Shown: positions 7,916 to 16,396 of the stretch, in pieces
How the letters are laid out: each line of letters begins with the position of its first letter
How positions within the stretch are numbered: position 1 is the first letter of the stretch
NCBI RefSeq assembly: GCF_039534165.1
Contig: NZ_BAAAUX010000040.1
Location: 26,623 to 90,622 of the forward strand
DNA length: 64,000 nucleotides
Reading direction: 5' to 3'
Origin: Saccharopolyspora_D taberi
GTDB taxonomy: Bacteria > Actinomycetota > Actinomycetes > Mycobacteriales > Pseudonocardiaceae
Program-made: the position numbers and the translations under genes
Notes under the pieces: generated by a model
What the model saw: the letters and a program-made list of their open reading frames with translations, nothing else
Database searches by the model: none
What the model was told of the DNA's origin: nothing

Positions 7916-8770
7916 GTGCAGGCCACGAGCACGCTAGAGCGACCAGCAGCACCGCCCGAGACGTCGTCGCGGACCTGGCGCAAGGCGTTCAAGGACATCA
8001 GCGACGGGTTCCGGCAGCGCCAGCTGTGGGCCCACCTCGGCTGGCAGGACATCAAGCAGCGCTACCGGCGCTCGGTGATCGGCCCGCTGTGGATCACCAT
8101 CAGCATGGGCGTGACGGTGACCGCGCTGGGCATCCTGTACTCCGCGCTGTTCGGCATGCCGCTGCACGAGCACCTGCCCTACGTGGCGGTGGGCTTCATC
8201 GTCTGGAACTTCATCAGCGGCTGCGTGACCGAGGGCACCGAGGTCTTCATCGCCAACGAGGGGCTCATAAAGCAGCTTCCGGCGCCGGTCAGCGTGCACA
8301 TCCTCCGGCTGGTGTGGCGGCAGACCCTCTTCCTCGCCCACAACCTGGTCATCTACTTCATCGTGCTGGCGATCTTCCAGATGCCGGTGAAGTGGACCGT
8401 GATCACGGTCTTCCCGGCGATCGCGCTGCTGATGGTCAACGGGGTCTGGGTGGCGCTGCTGTTCGGCGTGGCCAGCACCCGGTTCCGGGACATCCCGCCG
8501 GTGATCCAGAGCTTCATCACGCTCGCCATGTTCATGACCCCGATCATGTGGAACGCCGAGAGCATCGCGAAGAAGGGCCTCGGCTTCCAGGCCAACTTCG
8601 CCGACCTCAATCCGCTCTACCACTACATCGAGATCGTCCGGGACCCGCTGCTCGGCGACGAGCAGCTGCTCTACCACTGGCTGATCGTCCTCGGGTTCAC
8701 CGCGGTCGGCTGGCTGCTGGCGCTCGTCATCCTGCGCAACTACCGCGCCCGCGTCGCGTACTGGGTCTGA
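7916..8770 (+). CDS. wzm: Galactan/polysaccharide ABC exporter permease Wzm (RfbD-like)
   Basis: 284 residues, six predicted membrane spans, ABC-2 polysaccharide-exporter permease. Family marks include IKQRYRRSVIGPLWITISM near residue 47, GFIVWNFISGCVTEGTEVFI and the C-terminal NPLYHYIEIVRDPLLG. With Wzt it should flip the lipid-linked galactan (polyprenyl-PP-GlcNAc-Rha-Galf) across the membrane, as described for the mycobacterial Rv3781/Rv3783 pair. The start is GTG 7916, next to a leaderless -10. It lies 19 nt before wzt and in the same run as glfT1, so galactan priming and export genes are co-transcribed. Confidence 0.93.
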   Translation: MQATSTLERPAAPPETSSRTWRKAFKDISDGFRQRQLWAHLGWQDIKQRYRRSVIGPLWITISMGVTVTALGILYSALFGMPLHEHLPYVAVGFIVWNFISGCVTEGTEVFIANEGLIKQLPAPVSVHILRLVWRQTLFLAHNLVIYFIVLAIFQMPVKWTVITVFPAIALLMVNGVWVALLFGVASTRFRDIPPVIQSFITLAMFMTPIMWNAESIAKKGLGFQANFADLNPLYHYIEIVRDPLLGDEQLLYHWLIVLGFTAVGWLLALVILRNYRARVAYWV

Positions 8771-8789
8771 TCGGGGGTCCGAGGAACTT

Positions 8790-9605
8790 ATGGTCAGCAT
8801 CGACGTCTGGAACGCGGCGGTCGACTTCCCGATCTTCGACGCGAAGTCGCGGTCGCTGAAGAAGGCCGTGCTCGGCAAGGCCGGCGGCAAGATCGGCACC
8901 GACAGCAAGGTCCCGATCATCGAGGCGCTGCACGACATCAACCTGTCGCTCTCGCACGGCGACCGGGTCGCGCTGGTCGGGCACAACGGCGCGGGCAAGT
9001 CCACGCTGCTGCGGCTGCTCGCCGGGATCTACGAGCCCACGCGCGGCAGCGCGCGGGTGGTCGGCAAGGTCGCGCCGGTGTTCGACCTGGGTGTCGGCAT
9101 GGACCCGGAGATCTCCGGGTACGAGAACATCATCATCCGGGGGCTGTTCCTCGGGATGAACCGCAAGCAGATGGAATCGCGGATGGACGAGATCGCCGAG
9201 TTCACCGAGCTCGGCGACTACCTGGAGATGCCGCTGCGGACCTACTCCACCGGCATGCGGGTGCGGCTCGCGCTGGGCGTGGTCACCTCGATCGACCCGG
9301 AGATCCTGATCCTGGACGAGGGCATCGGCGCGGTGGACGCGGACTTCCTGGAGAAGGCCAGGGACCGGCTCAACGACCTGGTCAAGCGGTCCGGCATCCT
9401 GGTGTTCGCCTCGCACTCCGACGAGTTCCTGATCGAGCTGTGCAACACCGCCCTGTGGATGGACAAGGGCGGCATCAAGGAGCGCGGTTCGTTGCGTAGT
9501 GTGCTGACGCACTACAAGGGGCACGACCCCTTCGAGAACCTCAGCGAGGAAACCCTGGCCCGGATCGGCGAGACCGCGGCCTCGATCGGGAGCAAAGAGG
9601 ACTGA
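8790..9605 (+). CDS. wzt: Galactan/polysaccharide ABC exporter ATPase Wzt (RfbE-like)
   Basis: 271 residues. Walker A GHNGAGKST is near residue 63 and Walker B ILILDEGIGAVD near 170. The signature is the degenerate YSTGMRVRLALGV form found in polysaccharide exporters, not LSGGQ. An N-terminal extension (IDVWNAAVDFPIFDAKSRSLK) is also typical of this subfamily. There is no C-terminal carbohydrate-binding domain, matching short mycobacterial RfbE. The ATG has GAGGAA 5 nt ahead; the stop overlaps the glfT1 start (TGATG). Confidence 0.93.
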   Translation: MVSIDVWNAAVDFPIFDAKSRSLKKAVLGKAGGKIGTDSKVPIIEALHDINLSLSHGDRVALVGHNGAGKSTLLRLLAGIYEPTRGSARVVGKVAPVFDLGVGMDPEISGYENIIIRGLFLGMNRKQMESRMDEIAEFTELGDYLEMPLRTYSTGMRVRLALGVVTSIDPEILILDEGIGAVDADFLEKARDRLNDLVKRSGILVFASHSDEFLIELCNTALWMDKGGIKERGSLRSVLTHYKGHDPFENLSEETLARIGETAASIGSKED

Positions 9606-10537
9606 TGAGCACCGACTCCGCGCAGCAGCCCGAACTTCCTGCCGACTCCGTAGTAGCGGTCATCGTCACCAGGCACCGCAGAGAGCTGCTCGCCGAGTCG
9701 CTCAAGGTCATCGCCACCCAGACCCGGGTGCCCGACCACCTCGTGGTGGTCGACAACGGGCCCGACCAGCCCGCGCGGGACGTGGTCGCCGAGTGCCCGA
9801 TCCCGTCGACCTACCTGCTGTCGAAGCGCAACCTCGGCGGTGCGGGCGGTTTCGCGCTGGGCATGCTGCACGCGCTGGCGATCGGCGCCGAGTGGGTCTG
9901 GCTCGGTGATGACGACGGCCGCCCGGCCGACGACCAGGCGCTGGCGACGCTGCTCGACGAGGCCCGCACGCGCAAGCTCGCGGCCGTCTCGCCGGTGGTG
10001 GTCAACATCGACAAGCCGGACCGGCTGGCGTTCCCGCTGCGCCGCGGCCTGACCTGGAAGCGGCGTCCGGAGGAGCTGCGGGCGCCGGGTTCCGACGGCG
10101 ACTTCCTGCCGGGCATCGCCTCGTTCTTCAACGGCGCCCTGTTCCGCGCGTCCACGCTCGACGTGGTCGGGGTGCCCGACTACCGGCTGTTCTTCCGCGG
10201 TGACGAGGTGGAGCTGCACCGCCGGGTGGTGCGTTCCGGCCTGCCGTTCGGCACGACGCTGAAGACGCGGTTCGTGCACCCGGACGGCTCGGAGGAGTTC
10301 AAGCCGATGCTGGGCGGCCGGTTCCACGCCCAGGACCCGTCCGACGCGAACAAGCGGTACTACACCTACCGCAACCGCGGGTACCTGCTGTCCCAGCCGG
10401 GGATGCGCAAGATCGGTGCGCTTGAAGTGCTGCGGTTCGGGCTGTACTTCGTCGGCCAGCGGCGGGATCCGAAGGCCTTCCGGGAATGGCTTCGGCTGCT
10501 CCGGCAGGGCCGCCGGGAGCACTTCTTCCGGCGGTGA
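9605..10537 (+). CDS. glfT1: Galactofuranosyltransferase GlfT1
   Basis: 310-residue GT2-family enzyme that adds the first Galf residues from UDP-Galf to the polyprenyl-PP-GlcNAc-rhamnose acceptor. N-terminal VVAVIVTRHRRELLAESLKV begins the GT-A fold; GDDDGRPADDQ near 103 is the metal-binding DxD region; FFRGDEVELHRRV near 200 supplies the acidic catalytic motif. It has no transmembrane span, so it is peripheral. Placement directly after wzm-wzt reproduces the Rv3781-Rv3783 group. The start overlaps the wzt stop, indicating coupling. Confidence 0.93.
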   Translation: MSTDSAQQPELPADSVVAVIVTRHRRELLAESLKVIATQTRVPDHLVVVDNGPDQPARDVVAECPIPSTYLLSKRNLGGAGGFALGMLHALAIGAEWVWLGDDDGRPADDQALATLLDEARTRKLAAVSPVVVNIDKPDRLAFPLRRGLTWKRRPEELRAPGSDGDFLPGIASFFNGALFRASTLDVVGVPDYRLFFRGDEVELHRRVVRSGLPFGTTLKTRFVHPDGSEEFKPMLGGRFHAQDPSDANKRYYTYRNRGYLLSQPGMRKIGALEVLRFGLYFVGQRRDPKAFREWLRLLRQGRREHFFRR

Positions 10538-10691
10538 TCGCGACACGCCGGAAACGTCACCGGCGGGTCACAGAATACTGAGAGTGGCCTGAGAGAAAGC
10601 TGAGTCGGCTGGTCAACGCGTTACCTCGCATTGCCGCCGAGTGTCAATTCACACATGCACCGAACGCAACGAATGGGCTGGTAACTGCGGC

Positions 10692-10697
10692 TACTAT
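10692..10697 (+). promoter_or_regulatory. TACTAT -10 element before the EmbB-like gene
   Basis: TACTAT ends 9 nt before GTG 10707, so the transcript would start about 3 nt before that codon. This favours GTG 10707 over ATG 10641 upstream and ATG 10737 downstream. Confidence 0.5.
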
Positions 10698-10706
10698 TCT
10701 CCATTC

Positions 10707-13700
10707 GTGTTCAACGGCCAGGACGAGAAAAACCGGATGGACGACGACGGCTCTCCGTCGGAGCCTCCGGTGCGAGCGGGTGATGGTCACCGAGCGAAGC
10801 GGCTGCGGCTGTTCGCGGCCATCACCGGCATCCTCGGCACCGTCCTGGCCCTCTCGCTGCCCTTCCTCCCGGTCAACCACGACATCACCACGCTGAAGTG
10901 GCCGACCGCGGAGGGGACCAAGCCGGTCTCGGCCCCGCTGGTCTCGTACTCGCCGGTGTGGCTGAACGCGAACCTGTCCTGCGAGACCGCCCGCGGCCTC
11001 GACGCCAGGACCGCGGCCAGACCGGCGATCCTGATCAGCACGAACCCGCCGAACTCCGAGTACGGCAGCCTCACCGGCATGGTCCTGCAGATCGACAACG
11101 GCCAGGTGACGCTGCTGTCGAAGGGCCAGTCGCTGAGCACCGTCCCGCTGCCCGCGGGCGACTGCTCGATCTCGGTGCACTCCGACGCGGTCGGCACCAC
11201 GGCCAACGTCGGCGACAAGCCGCTGGCGTCGGTGCGCGGCGACCAGCGCCCGCAGCTGACCGGCATCTACTCCGACCTCGACGACTCGGTGGACAACGTC
11301 CGCGGGCTGTCGTTCGAGGCGCGGGTCGACAACCGGTACGAGAGCAGCGCGACCGTGCTCAAGATGAGCGTGATGGCGCTGACGGTGCTGGCCTTCATCG
11401 GTTGCGTCGTGGCGCTGCGCAGGCTGGACGTGCGGGCGGGCCGCAGGCCCCCGCGGCTGGTGCCGCCGAGGTGGTGGAAGCCGACGTTCCGCGACATCGC
11501 GGTGATCGGTTCGCTCTGCGTGTGGTGGGTCATCGGGGCGATGACCTCGGACGACGGCTACATCCTCACGATCGCGCGCGCCCGGGAGAGCGCCGGATAC
11601 GTCAGCAACTACTTCCGCTGGTTCGCGGTGCCGGAGGCGCCGTTCGGCTGGTTCTACGAGCTGTACTCGCTCTGGGTTCAGGTCTCGACCGCCACGCCGT
11701 GGGTGCGGCTGCCCGCGCTGCTGATGGGCATCGTGAGCTGGCTGCTGATCAGCCGCGAGGTGCTGCCCAGGCTCGGGCAGCAGGTGCGGCGCAGCCACGC
11801 GGCGGGCTGGGCCGCCGCCGCGGTGTTCCTCGCGTTCTGGCTGCCCTACAACAACGGCCTGCGGCCGGAGCCGGTCGTGGTGCTGTTCTCGCTGCTCGCG
11901 CTGTGCGCGGTGGAGCGGGCGGTGGCCACCGGCAGGCTGATGCCCGCCGCGCTGGGGCTGGTGGTGGCCGCGCTGGCGGTCGGGGCGAACCCGCACGGCC
12001 TGGTCGCCGTGCTGCCCTACATCGCCGCGCTCAAGCCCCTGGTCCAGCTCGTGCGCAAGCGTGCGCGGGAGTTCGGCTGGCTGCCGGTGCTGGCGCCGAT
12101 CTCGGCGTCCGGTTTCGTGATCCTGGTGGTGGTGTTCTCCGACCAGACGCTGCAGTCGGTCATGGACGCCACCGACCTGCGCACCGAGCTCGGCCCGAGC
12201 CAGGACTGGTACCAGGAGCTCAGCCGGTACAACCTGCTGTTCAGCGCCACCCCGGACGGGTCGATGACCCGCCGGTTCCCGGTGCTGCTGGTGATCCTGT
12301 GCGTGGTGACCTGCGCGGTCGTGCTGCTGCGCCGGGGCAAGATCCGCGGCGCCTCGCTAGGCCCGAGCAGGCGGCTGCTCGCGGTCGCCGCGCTGTCGTT
12401 CGTCGTGCTGGCGCTGACCCCGACCAAGTGGTCGCACCACTTCGGCCTGTTCGCCGCCGTGGGCGGTGCGCTGGCCGCGCTGACCGCGCTGGCGACCAGC
12501 AGCACCGTGCTGCGCTCCAAGCGCAACCGCGCCGCGTTCTTCGCCGGGCTGATGCTGGTGCTGGCCTTCGCCACCACCGGCCCGAACGCCTGGTGGTACG
12601 TCTCGGGCTGGGGCGTGCCGTGGTTCGACAAGGCGCCGCAGCTGTTCGGCTACAACGTCAGCACCATGTTCCTGGTCCTGACCGCGGTGGCGATGGTCGT
12701 GGCGTTCGTCGAGCACCTGCGCATCGACCCGCACAACCCGACGGTGGTCGACGAGAAGCAGCGCGGGATGGAGAAGCAGAGCCGCGCGCTGCGGCTGGGC
12801 ACCGCGCCGCTGTCGATCATCTGCGCGCTGCTGGTGGTCATCGAGCTGGTCAACTTCGCCAAGGTGATCCAGAAGCAGTGGGGCAGCTACAGCCTCGGCG
12901 CCGACAACGTCAAGCAGATCACCGGCGCCAGCTGCGGCCTGTCCGACTACGTCTACGTCGAGACCGACCCGCAGGCGGGCATGCTCAAGGTCTCCGAGAA
13001 CCAGCCGACCACCGCGGCGCCGCCGGTCAGCGAGGACATCCCGGTCCCGGCCAAGCGGCTCAAGGACAAGGAGACGCCGGACCAGTACCTCAAGGCCAAG
13101 CTGGAGGGCTTCAACCGGCCCGGCCTGCCCGCGGGCGACGGCAACGACCCGGACGAGCCGGACTGGTCCCCGCCGTACCGGTTCGGCGCCGACAACGCGC
13201 CGGTGTGGGGCAGCTACGACCAGACCGGCATCGGCACCGGCGAGCTGCGCACGCAGTGGTACGACCTGCCGGAACGCGCGGCCAGCGGCGAGGTGCCGGT
13301 GGTGATCATGGAGTCGGGCGCGGACGGCGGCGCGAACTCGGTCTACGTCGAGTTCGGGCGGGACACCGACAAGGGCTTCGAGATCATGCAGCGGCACTAC
13401 GTCGGCCCGACCCCGGGCCCGATGTGGCGCGACCAGCGCATCACGGTCCGCGGCGACGCCGAGGGCGCCACGAAGATGCGGGTGGTCGCCACCGACCAGT
13501 CGCTCGGCCCGAACGGCTGGGTCGCGGTCAGCGCACCGCGGGCCCCGCAGCTGACGAACATGACCGACTTCGTCGGCGACGCCCCGACCTTCGTCGAGTG
13601 GACGGCCGCCCTGGTGCACCCGTGCCTGCAGATCCCGGGCATCCGCAACGGCATCGCCGAGATGCCGAAGTTCCGGGTGTCGGCGGGAGCGGAGGTCCGC

Positions 13701-14030
13701 GACATCGGCCAGGGCTGGTCGTCGCCGGACAGCGGCGGGCCGTTCGGGTGGATGAACGTCACGACAAGCATGCGGGAGCTGCCGACGTACGTGCGCAACG
13801 ACATCCACCGCGACTGGGGCTCGCTGTACCGGGTCGACCCGTTCGTCCCGGGCGCGCTGCCCGCCGAGTCGGCGATGGACGTGCACATCGAGACGCACTG
13901 GGGCACGTGGACGCCGGGGCCGCTGAGCAAGACCGTGCAGCTGCCCGGCGACGTGCCCAACTCCGACGACCGCAACGACGTGCAGGGCTTCGGGAACAGC
14001 GACGAGGAGAAGGGCCCGGGGCAGCCCTGA
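10707..14030 (+). CDS. EmbB-like arabinosyltransferase (Emb paralogue 1)
   Basis: About 1107 residues, the full Emb length. GT-C enzyme using decaprenyl-phosphoryl-arabinose to build the arabinan of arabinogalactan on the outer membrane face. A first span (LFAAITGILGTVLALSLPFL) is followed by the periplasmic jelly-roll domain starting TTLKWPTAEGTKPV. The GT-C motif TSDDGYILTIAR lies near residue 281, followed by AGYVSNYFRWF and multiple spans. A soluble C-terminal carbohydrate-binding domain closes the protein. The SNYFRWF...EAPFGWFYEL stretch is closest to EmbB as I recall it. At the position of EmbB Met306 it has Ile. The start is supported by the leaderless promoter; ATG 10737 is an alternative. 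Confidence 0.92.
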   Translation: MFNGQDEKNRMDDDGSPSEPPVRAGDGHRAKRLRLFAAITGILGTVLALSLPFLPVNHDITTLKWPTAEGTKPVSAPLVSYSPVWLNANLSCETARGLDARTAARPAILISTNPPNSEYGSLTGMVLQIDNGQVTLLSKGQSLSTVPLPAGDCSISVHSDAVGTTANVGDKPLASVRGDQRPQLTGIYSDLDDSVDNVRGLSFEARVDNRYESSATVLKMSVMALTVLAFIGCVVALRRLDVRAGRRPPRLVPPRWWKPTFRDIAVIGSLCVWWVIGAMTSDDGYILTIARARESAGYVSNYFRWFAVPEAPFGWFYELYSLWVQVSTATPWVRLPALLMGIVSWLLISREVLPRLGQQVRRSHAAGWAAAAVFLAFWLPYNNGLRPEPVVVLFSLLALCAVERAVATGRLMPAALGLVVAALAVGANPHGLVAVLPYIAALKPLVQLVRKRAREFGWLPVLAPISASGFVILVVVFSDQTLQSVMDATDLRTELGPSQDWYQELSRYNLLFSATPDGSMTRRFPVLLVILCVVTCAVVLLRRGKIRGASLGPSRRLLAVAALSFVVLALTPTKWSHHFGLFAAVGGALAALTALATSSTVLRSKRNRAAFFAGLMLVLAFATTGPNAWWYVSGWGVPWFDKAPQLFGYNVSTMFLVLTAVAMVVAFVEHLRIDPHNPTVVDEKQRGMEKQSRALRLGTAPLSIICALLVVIELVNFAKVIQKQWGSYSLGADNVKQITGASCGLSDYVYVETDPQAGMLKVSENQPTTAAPPVSEDIPVPAKRLKDKETPDQYLKAKLEGFNRPGLPAGDGNDPDEPDWSPPYRFGADNAPVWGSYDQTGIGTGELRTQWYDLPERAASGEVPVVIMESGADGGANSVYVEFGRDTDKGFEIMQRHYVGPTPGPMWRDQRITVRGDAEGATKMRVVATDQSLGPNGWVAVSAPRAPQLTNMTDFVGDAPTFVEWTAALVHPCLQIPGIRNGIAEMPKFRVSAGAEVRDIGQGWSSPDSGGPFGWMNVTTSMRELPTYVRNDIHRDWGSLYRVDPFVPGALPAESAMDVHIETHWGTWTPGPLSKTVQLPGDVPNSDDRNDVQGFGNSDEEKGPGQP

Positions 14031-14124
14031 GCTTCGGCGGGTTCCCGCTAAGCCCAGGGCGAAAGCGGTCCGCTCACGGTGAAACGGGGTGCCACGCCAT
14101 CGGCACCCGTGGTGGTCTGAGCGC

Positions 14125-14391
14125 ATGACCGAGACCAGACAGAACCTGGTGGTCCACCTCGCCGGGGCCGCCCAACCGCTGAACATCGCGCTAGACCGCG
14201 CCGAGGCCGAGGCGCTGGTCGAGCAGCTCGCCGACCTGCTGAAGAAGGGCGCGAGCAGGCTGCTGACCACCGCCGACGGCGGGCGCTTCGCGATCAACTT
14301 CGCCCACGTCGCCACCGCCCACGTCGAGAGCGGCCGGGGTGACTCCAACGCCTACGGCGCGCCGTCGCGGGCCACCGGCTTCGGCGGGTGA
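14125..14391 (+). CDS. Small conserved-looking hypothetical protein
   Basis: 88 residues from ATG 14125 (MTETRQNLVVHLAG). No signal peptide or membrane span. The pattern is beta strand, helix (LDRAEAEALVEQLADLLKKG), then two strands (GRFAINFAHVATAHVES) and a short Gly-rich tail. I do not recognise the family. It lies 94 nt after the Emb gene and directly before a strong bidirectional terminator, so it may be the last gene of that unit. Confidence 0.65.
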   Translation: MTETRQNLVVHLAGAAQPLNIALDRAEAEALVEQLADLLKKGASRLLTTADGGRFAINFAHVATAHVESGRGDSNAYGAPSRATGFGG

Positions 14392-14396
14392 CGGAA

Positions 14397-14429
14397 AAAG
14401 CCCCGCAGGCGCCTGGCCTGCGGGGCTTT
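14397..14429. terminator. Strong bidirectional intrinsic terminator
   Basis: A perfect 14-bp stem (AAAGCCCCGCAGGC and its complement) with a 5-nt loop has A residues on the left arm and TTTC on the right. It separates the plus-strand small gene (stop 14391) from the minus-strand gtrA (stop 14444) and can serve both. Confidence 0.9.
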
Positions 14430-14443
14430 CGCGGTGCGCCTGC

Positions 14444-14893
14444 TCAGTCCCGGAAGACGACCAGCTTCAGCATCACGAAGTTGATCAGCGTGCCCAGTCC
14501 CTGCGCGACCACCCAGATCCCGGTGATTTGCCAGTTGGCCTGCGGGTGCAGCAGCAGGATGAGCAGCTGGTTGGTGCCCACGTTGACGAAGAACGTCACC
14601 GTGTACAGCAACGCGAACGCGCCCGCCTTGGCACCGGTGTTGCCGGTGCCGGCACCGCTGAAGGTGAACTTCCGGTTGATCAGGTACGAAGCCGTGGTGC
14701 CGAGGATGAAGGAGATGGTCTTCGACACCCACGCGGGCCAGCCGAGACCGGCCAGCAGCGCCATGTACGTGCCGTAGTCGATCAGGGCGCAACCGCCGCC
14801 GATGACGATGAAGCGGATCAGCTGGCCGACCACTCCGAGGCTCTTGACCTCGGTGTTCGCGGCTTGTTCGGCAGCGGGTTCGGCCACGGCCAC
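14444..14893 (-). CDS. GtrA-family membrane protein (Rv3789-like)
   Basis: 149 residues with four predicted spans (LIRFIVIGGGCALIDYGTYM, then WVSKTISFILGTTASYLI and two more) and the conserved NRKFTFSG motif. GtrA proteins translocate or help handle polyprenyl-phosphate sugars. The M. tuberculosis homologue Rv3789, also next to dprE1, has been proposed either as a decaprenyl-phosphoryl-arabinose flippase or as an anchor for arabinan enzymes. The start is GTG 14891-14893 with AGGTGA 5 nt upstream. It is divergent from dprE1, as in mycobacteria. A second GtrA lies at 30784-31185. Confidence 0.88.
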   Translation of the reverse strand: MAVAEPAAEQAANTEVKSLGVVGQLIRFIVIGGGCALIDYGTYMALLAGLGWPAWVSKTISFILGTTASYLINRKFTFSGAGTGNTGAKAGAFALLYTVTFFVNVGTNQLLILLLHPQANWQITGIWVVAQGLGTLINFVMLKLVVFRD

Positions 14894-15018
14894 AGGTTCA
14901 CCTCGGCAAGTCCGACTACGGGGCCCGTGCGAAAAATTCCCCGGGAAGTGTAGCGATGCCGCGCGGCACCCCGCCGGGGACCGGCCGCACCCGGCCGTGT
15001 GGGCGCCCACCCCGCGGA

Positions 15019-15024
15019 TAGACT
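15019..15024 (+). promoter_or_regulatory. TAGACT -10 element, leaderless start of dprE1
   Basis: TAGACT (TANNNT) ends 7 nt before GTG 15032, so the mRNA would begin at the base before the start codon. No ribosome site is visible. This is the likely promoter of the dprE1-dprE1-dprE2 operon. Confidence 0.65.
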
Positions 15025-15031
15025 CGGCTGG

Positions 15032-16396
15032 GTGGGATCGGTAAAGGACGAGCTTCAGACGCTGACCGGCTGGGGGCGCACCGCGCCCACCACCGCGCGG
15101 GTGATCAGCACCCCGGACGTCGACGTGATCGCCAGCGCGGTCCGCGAGGCCGGTGAGCGCGGCGTCATCGCCCGCGGTCTCGGCCGCAGCTACGGCGACC
15201 CGTCGCAGAACGCGGGCGGCACCGTCATCGACATGACCGCCCTCGACCGGGTGCACCGGATCGACGTGGACGACGCGACCGTGGTCGTCGACGCGGGCGT
15301 CTCGCTGGACACGCTGATGCGGCGGCTGCTGCCGTACGGCCTGTGGATCCCGGTGCTGCCCGGCACCCGCCAGGTCACCATCGGCGGCGCGATCGGGTCC
15401 GACATCCACGGCAAGAACCACCACTCGCAGGGCTCGTTCGGCAGCCACGTGCTGGCGATGGACCTGCTCACCGCCGACGGCCAGGTCCGCACCCTGACCC
15501 CGGACGGCGAGGGTTCCGAGCTGTTCTGGGCGACCGTCGGTGGCATGGGCCTGACCGGCATCATCCTGAACGCCACGATCCGCCTCAAGCGCGTGGAGAC
15601 CGCGTACTTCGTGGTCGACAACGTGCAGACCAAGAACCTCGACGAGCTGATCGAGCACTTCACCGACGGCTCGGACGACAACTACATCTACTCCGTCGCC
15701 TGGTTCGACTCGCTGGCCCGCGGCGACAAGCTCGGCCGCGCGCTGCTGACCCGGGGCAACTCGGCGAAGCTGGAGGACCTGCCCAAGAAGCTGCGCAGGG
15801 ACCCGCTGAAGTTCAACGCGCCGCAGCTGATGACCGCGCCGCCGATCTTCCCGAACGGCCTGGTCAACAAGTACACGATCACCGCGTTCAACGAGGTCTG
15901 GTACCGCAAGGCGCCGACGAAGTACGGCGCGGTGCAGAACATCACCCAGTTCTTCCACCCGCTGGACCTGGTCGGCGACTGGAACCGGGTCTACGGCTCG
16001 AACGGCTTCCTGCAGTACCAGTTCATGGTGCCGTTCGGGCAGGAGGCGATGTTCCGCCGCTCCATCGACAAGATCAGCGCGTCCGGGCACGTGTCGTTCC
16101 TGAACGTGCTCAAGACCTTCGGCGCGGGCAACGAAGCGCCGATGTCCTTCCCGCGCGAGGGCTGGACGCTGACCGTCGACATCCCGATCTCCCGCGGCCT
16201 GGACCGGCTGTGCCAGGAGCTCGACGAGATGGTGCTCGACGCGGGCGGCAGGCTGTACCTGGCCAAGGAGTCCCGCACCTCGGCCGAGATGATCGAGCAG
16301 ATGTACCCGCGGATCGGCGAGTGGCGCAGGATCCGCGCCTCCGTCGACCCCGAGGGCGTGTTCCATTCCGACCTTTCCCGGAGGCTGAGCCTGTGA
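15032..16396 (+). CDS. dprE1: Decaprenylphosphoryl-beta-D-ribose oxidase DprE1, copy 1
   Basis: 454 residues. FAD enzyme that oxidises decaprenyl-phosphoryl-ribose at C2' to the keto intermediate, which DprE2 then reduces. FAD-binding PCMH features are ARGLGRSYGDPSQNAGGTVI near 45 and SDIHGKNHHSQGSFG near 130 (the FAD-linked His region). The substrate-binding Lys equivalent to Lys418 is kept in LAKESRTSAE. At the position of the benzothiazinone-target Cys387 it reads GWTLTVDIPI, so Thr replaces Cys. The gene overlaps copy 2 by GTGA at 16393. The start is set by the leaderless promoter. Confidence 0.94.
   Translation: MGSVKDELQTLTGWGRTAPTTARVISTPDVDVIASAVREAGERGVIARGLGRSYGDPSQNAGGTVIDMTALDRVHRIDVDDATVVVDAGVSLDTLMRRLLPYGLWIPVLPGTRQVTIGGAIGSDIHGKNHHSQGSFGSHVLAMDLLTADGQVRTLTPDGEGSELFWATVGGMGLTGIILNATIRLKRVETAYFVVDNVQTKNLDELIEHFTDGSDDNYIYSVAWFDSLARGDKLGRALLTRGNSAKLEDLPKKLRRDPLKFNAPQLMTAPPIFPNGLVNKYTITAFNEVWYRKAPTKYGAVQNITQFFHPLDLVGDWNRVYGSNGFLQYQFMVPFGQEAMFRRSIDKISASGHVSFLNVLKTFGAGNEAPMSFPREGWTLTVDIPISRGLDRLCQELDEMVLDAGGRLYLAKESRTSAEMIEQMYPRIGEWRRIRASVDPEGVFHSDLSRRLSL

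Noticed and set aside
12357..14348. 663-codon minus-strand frame under the EmbB-like gene
   Set aside because: Composition is unlike protein and it overlaps the conserved Emb C-terminal domain and the small gene at 14125.
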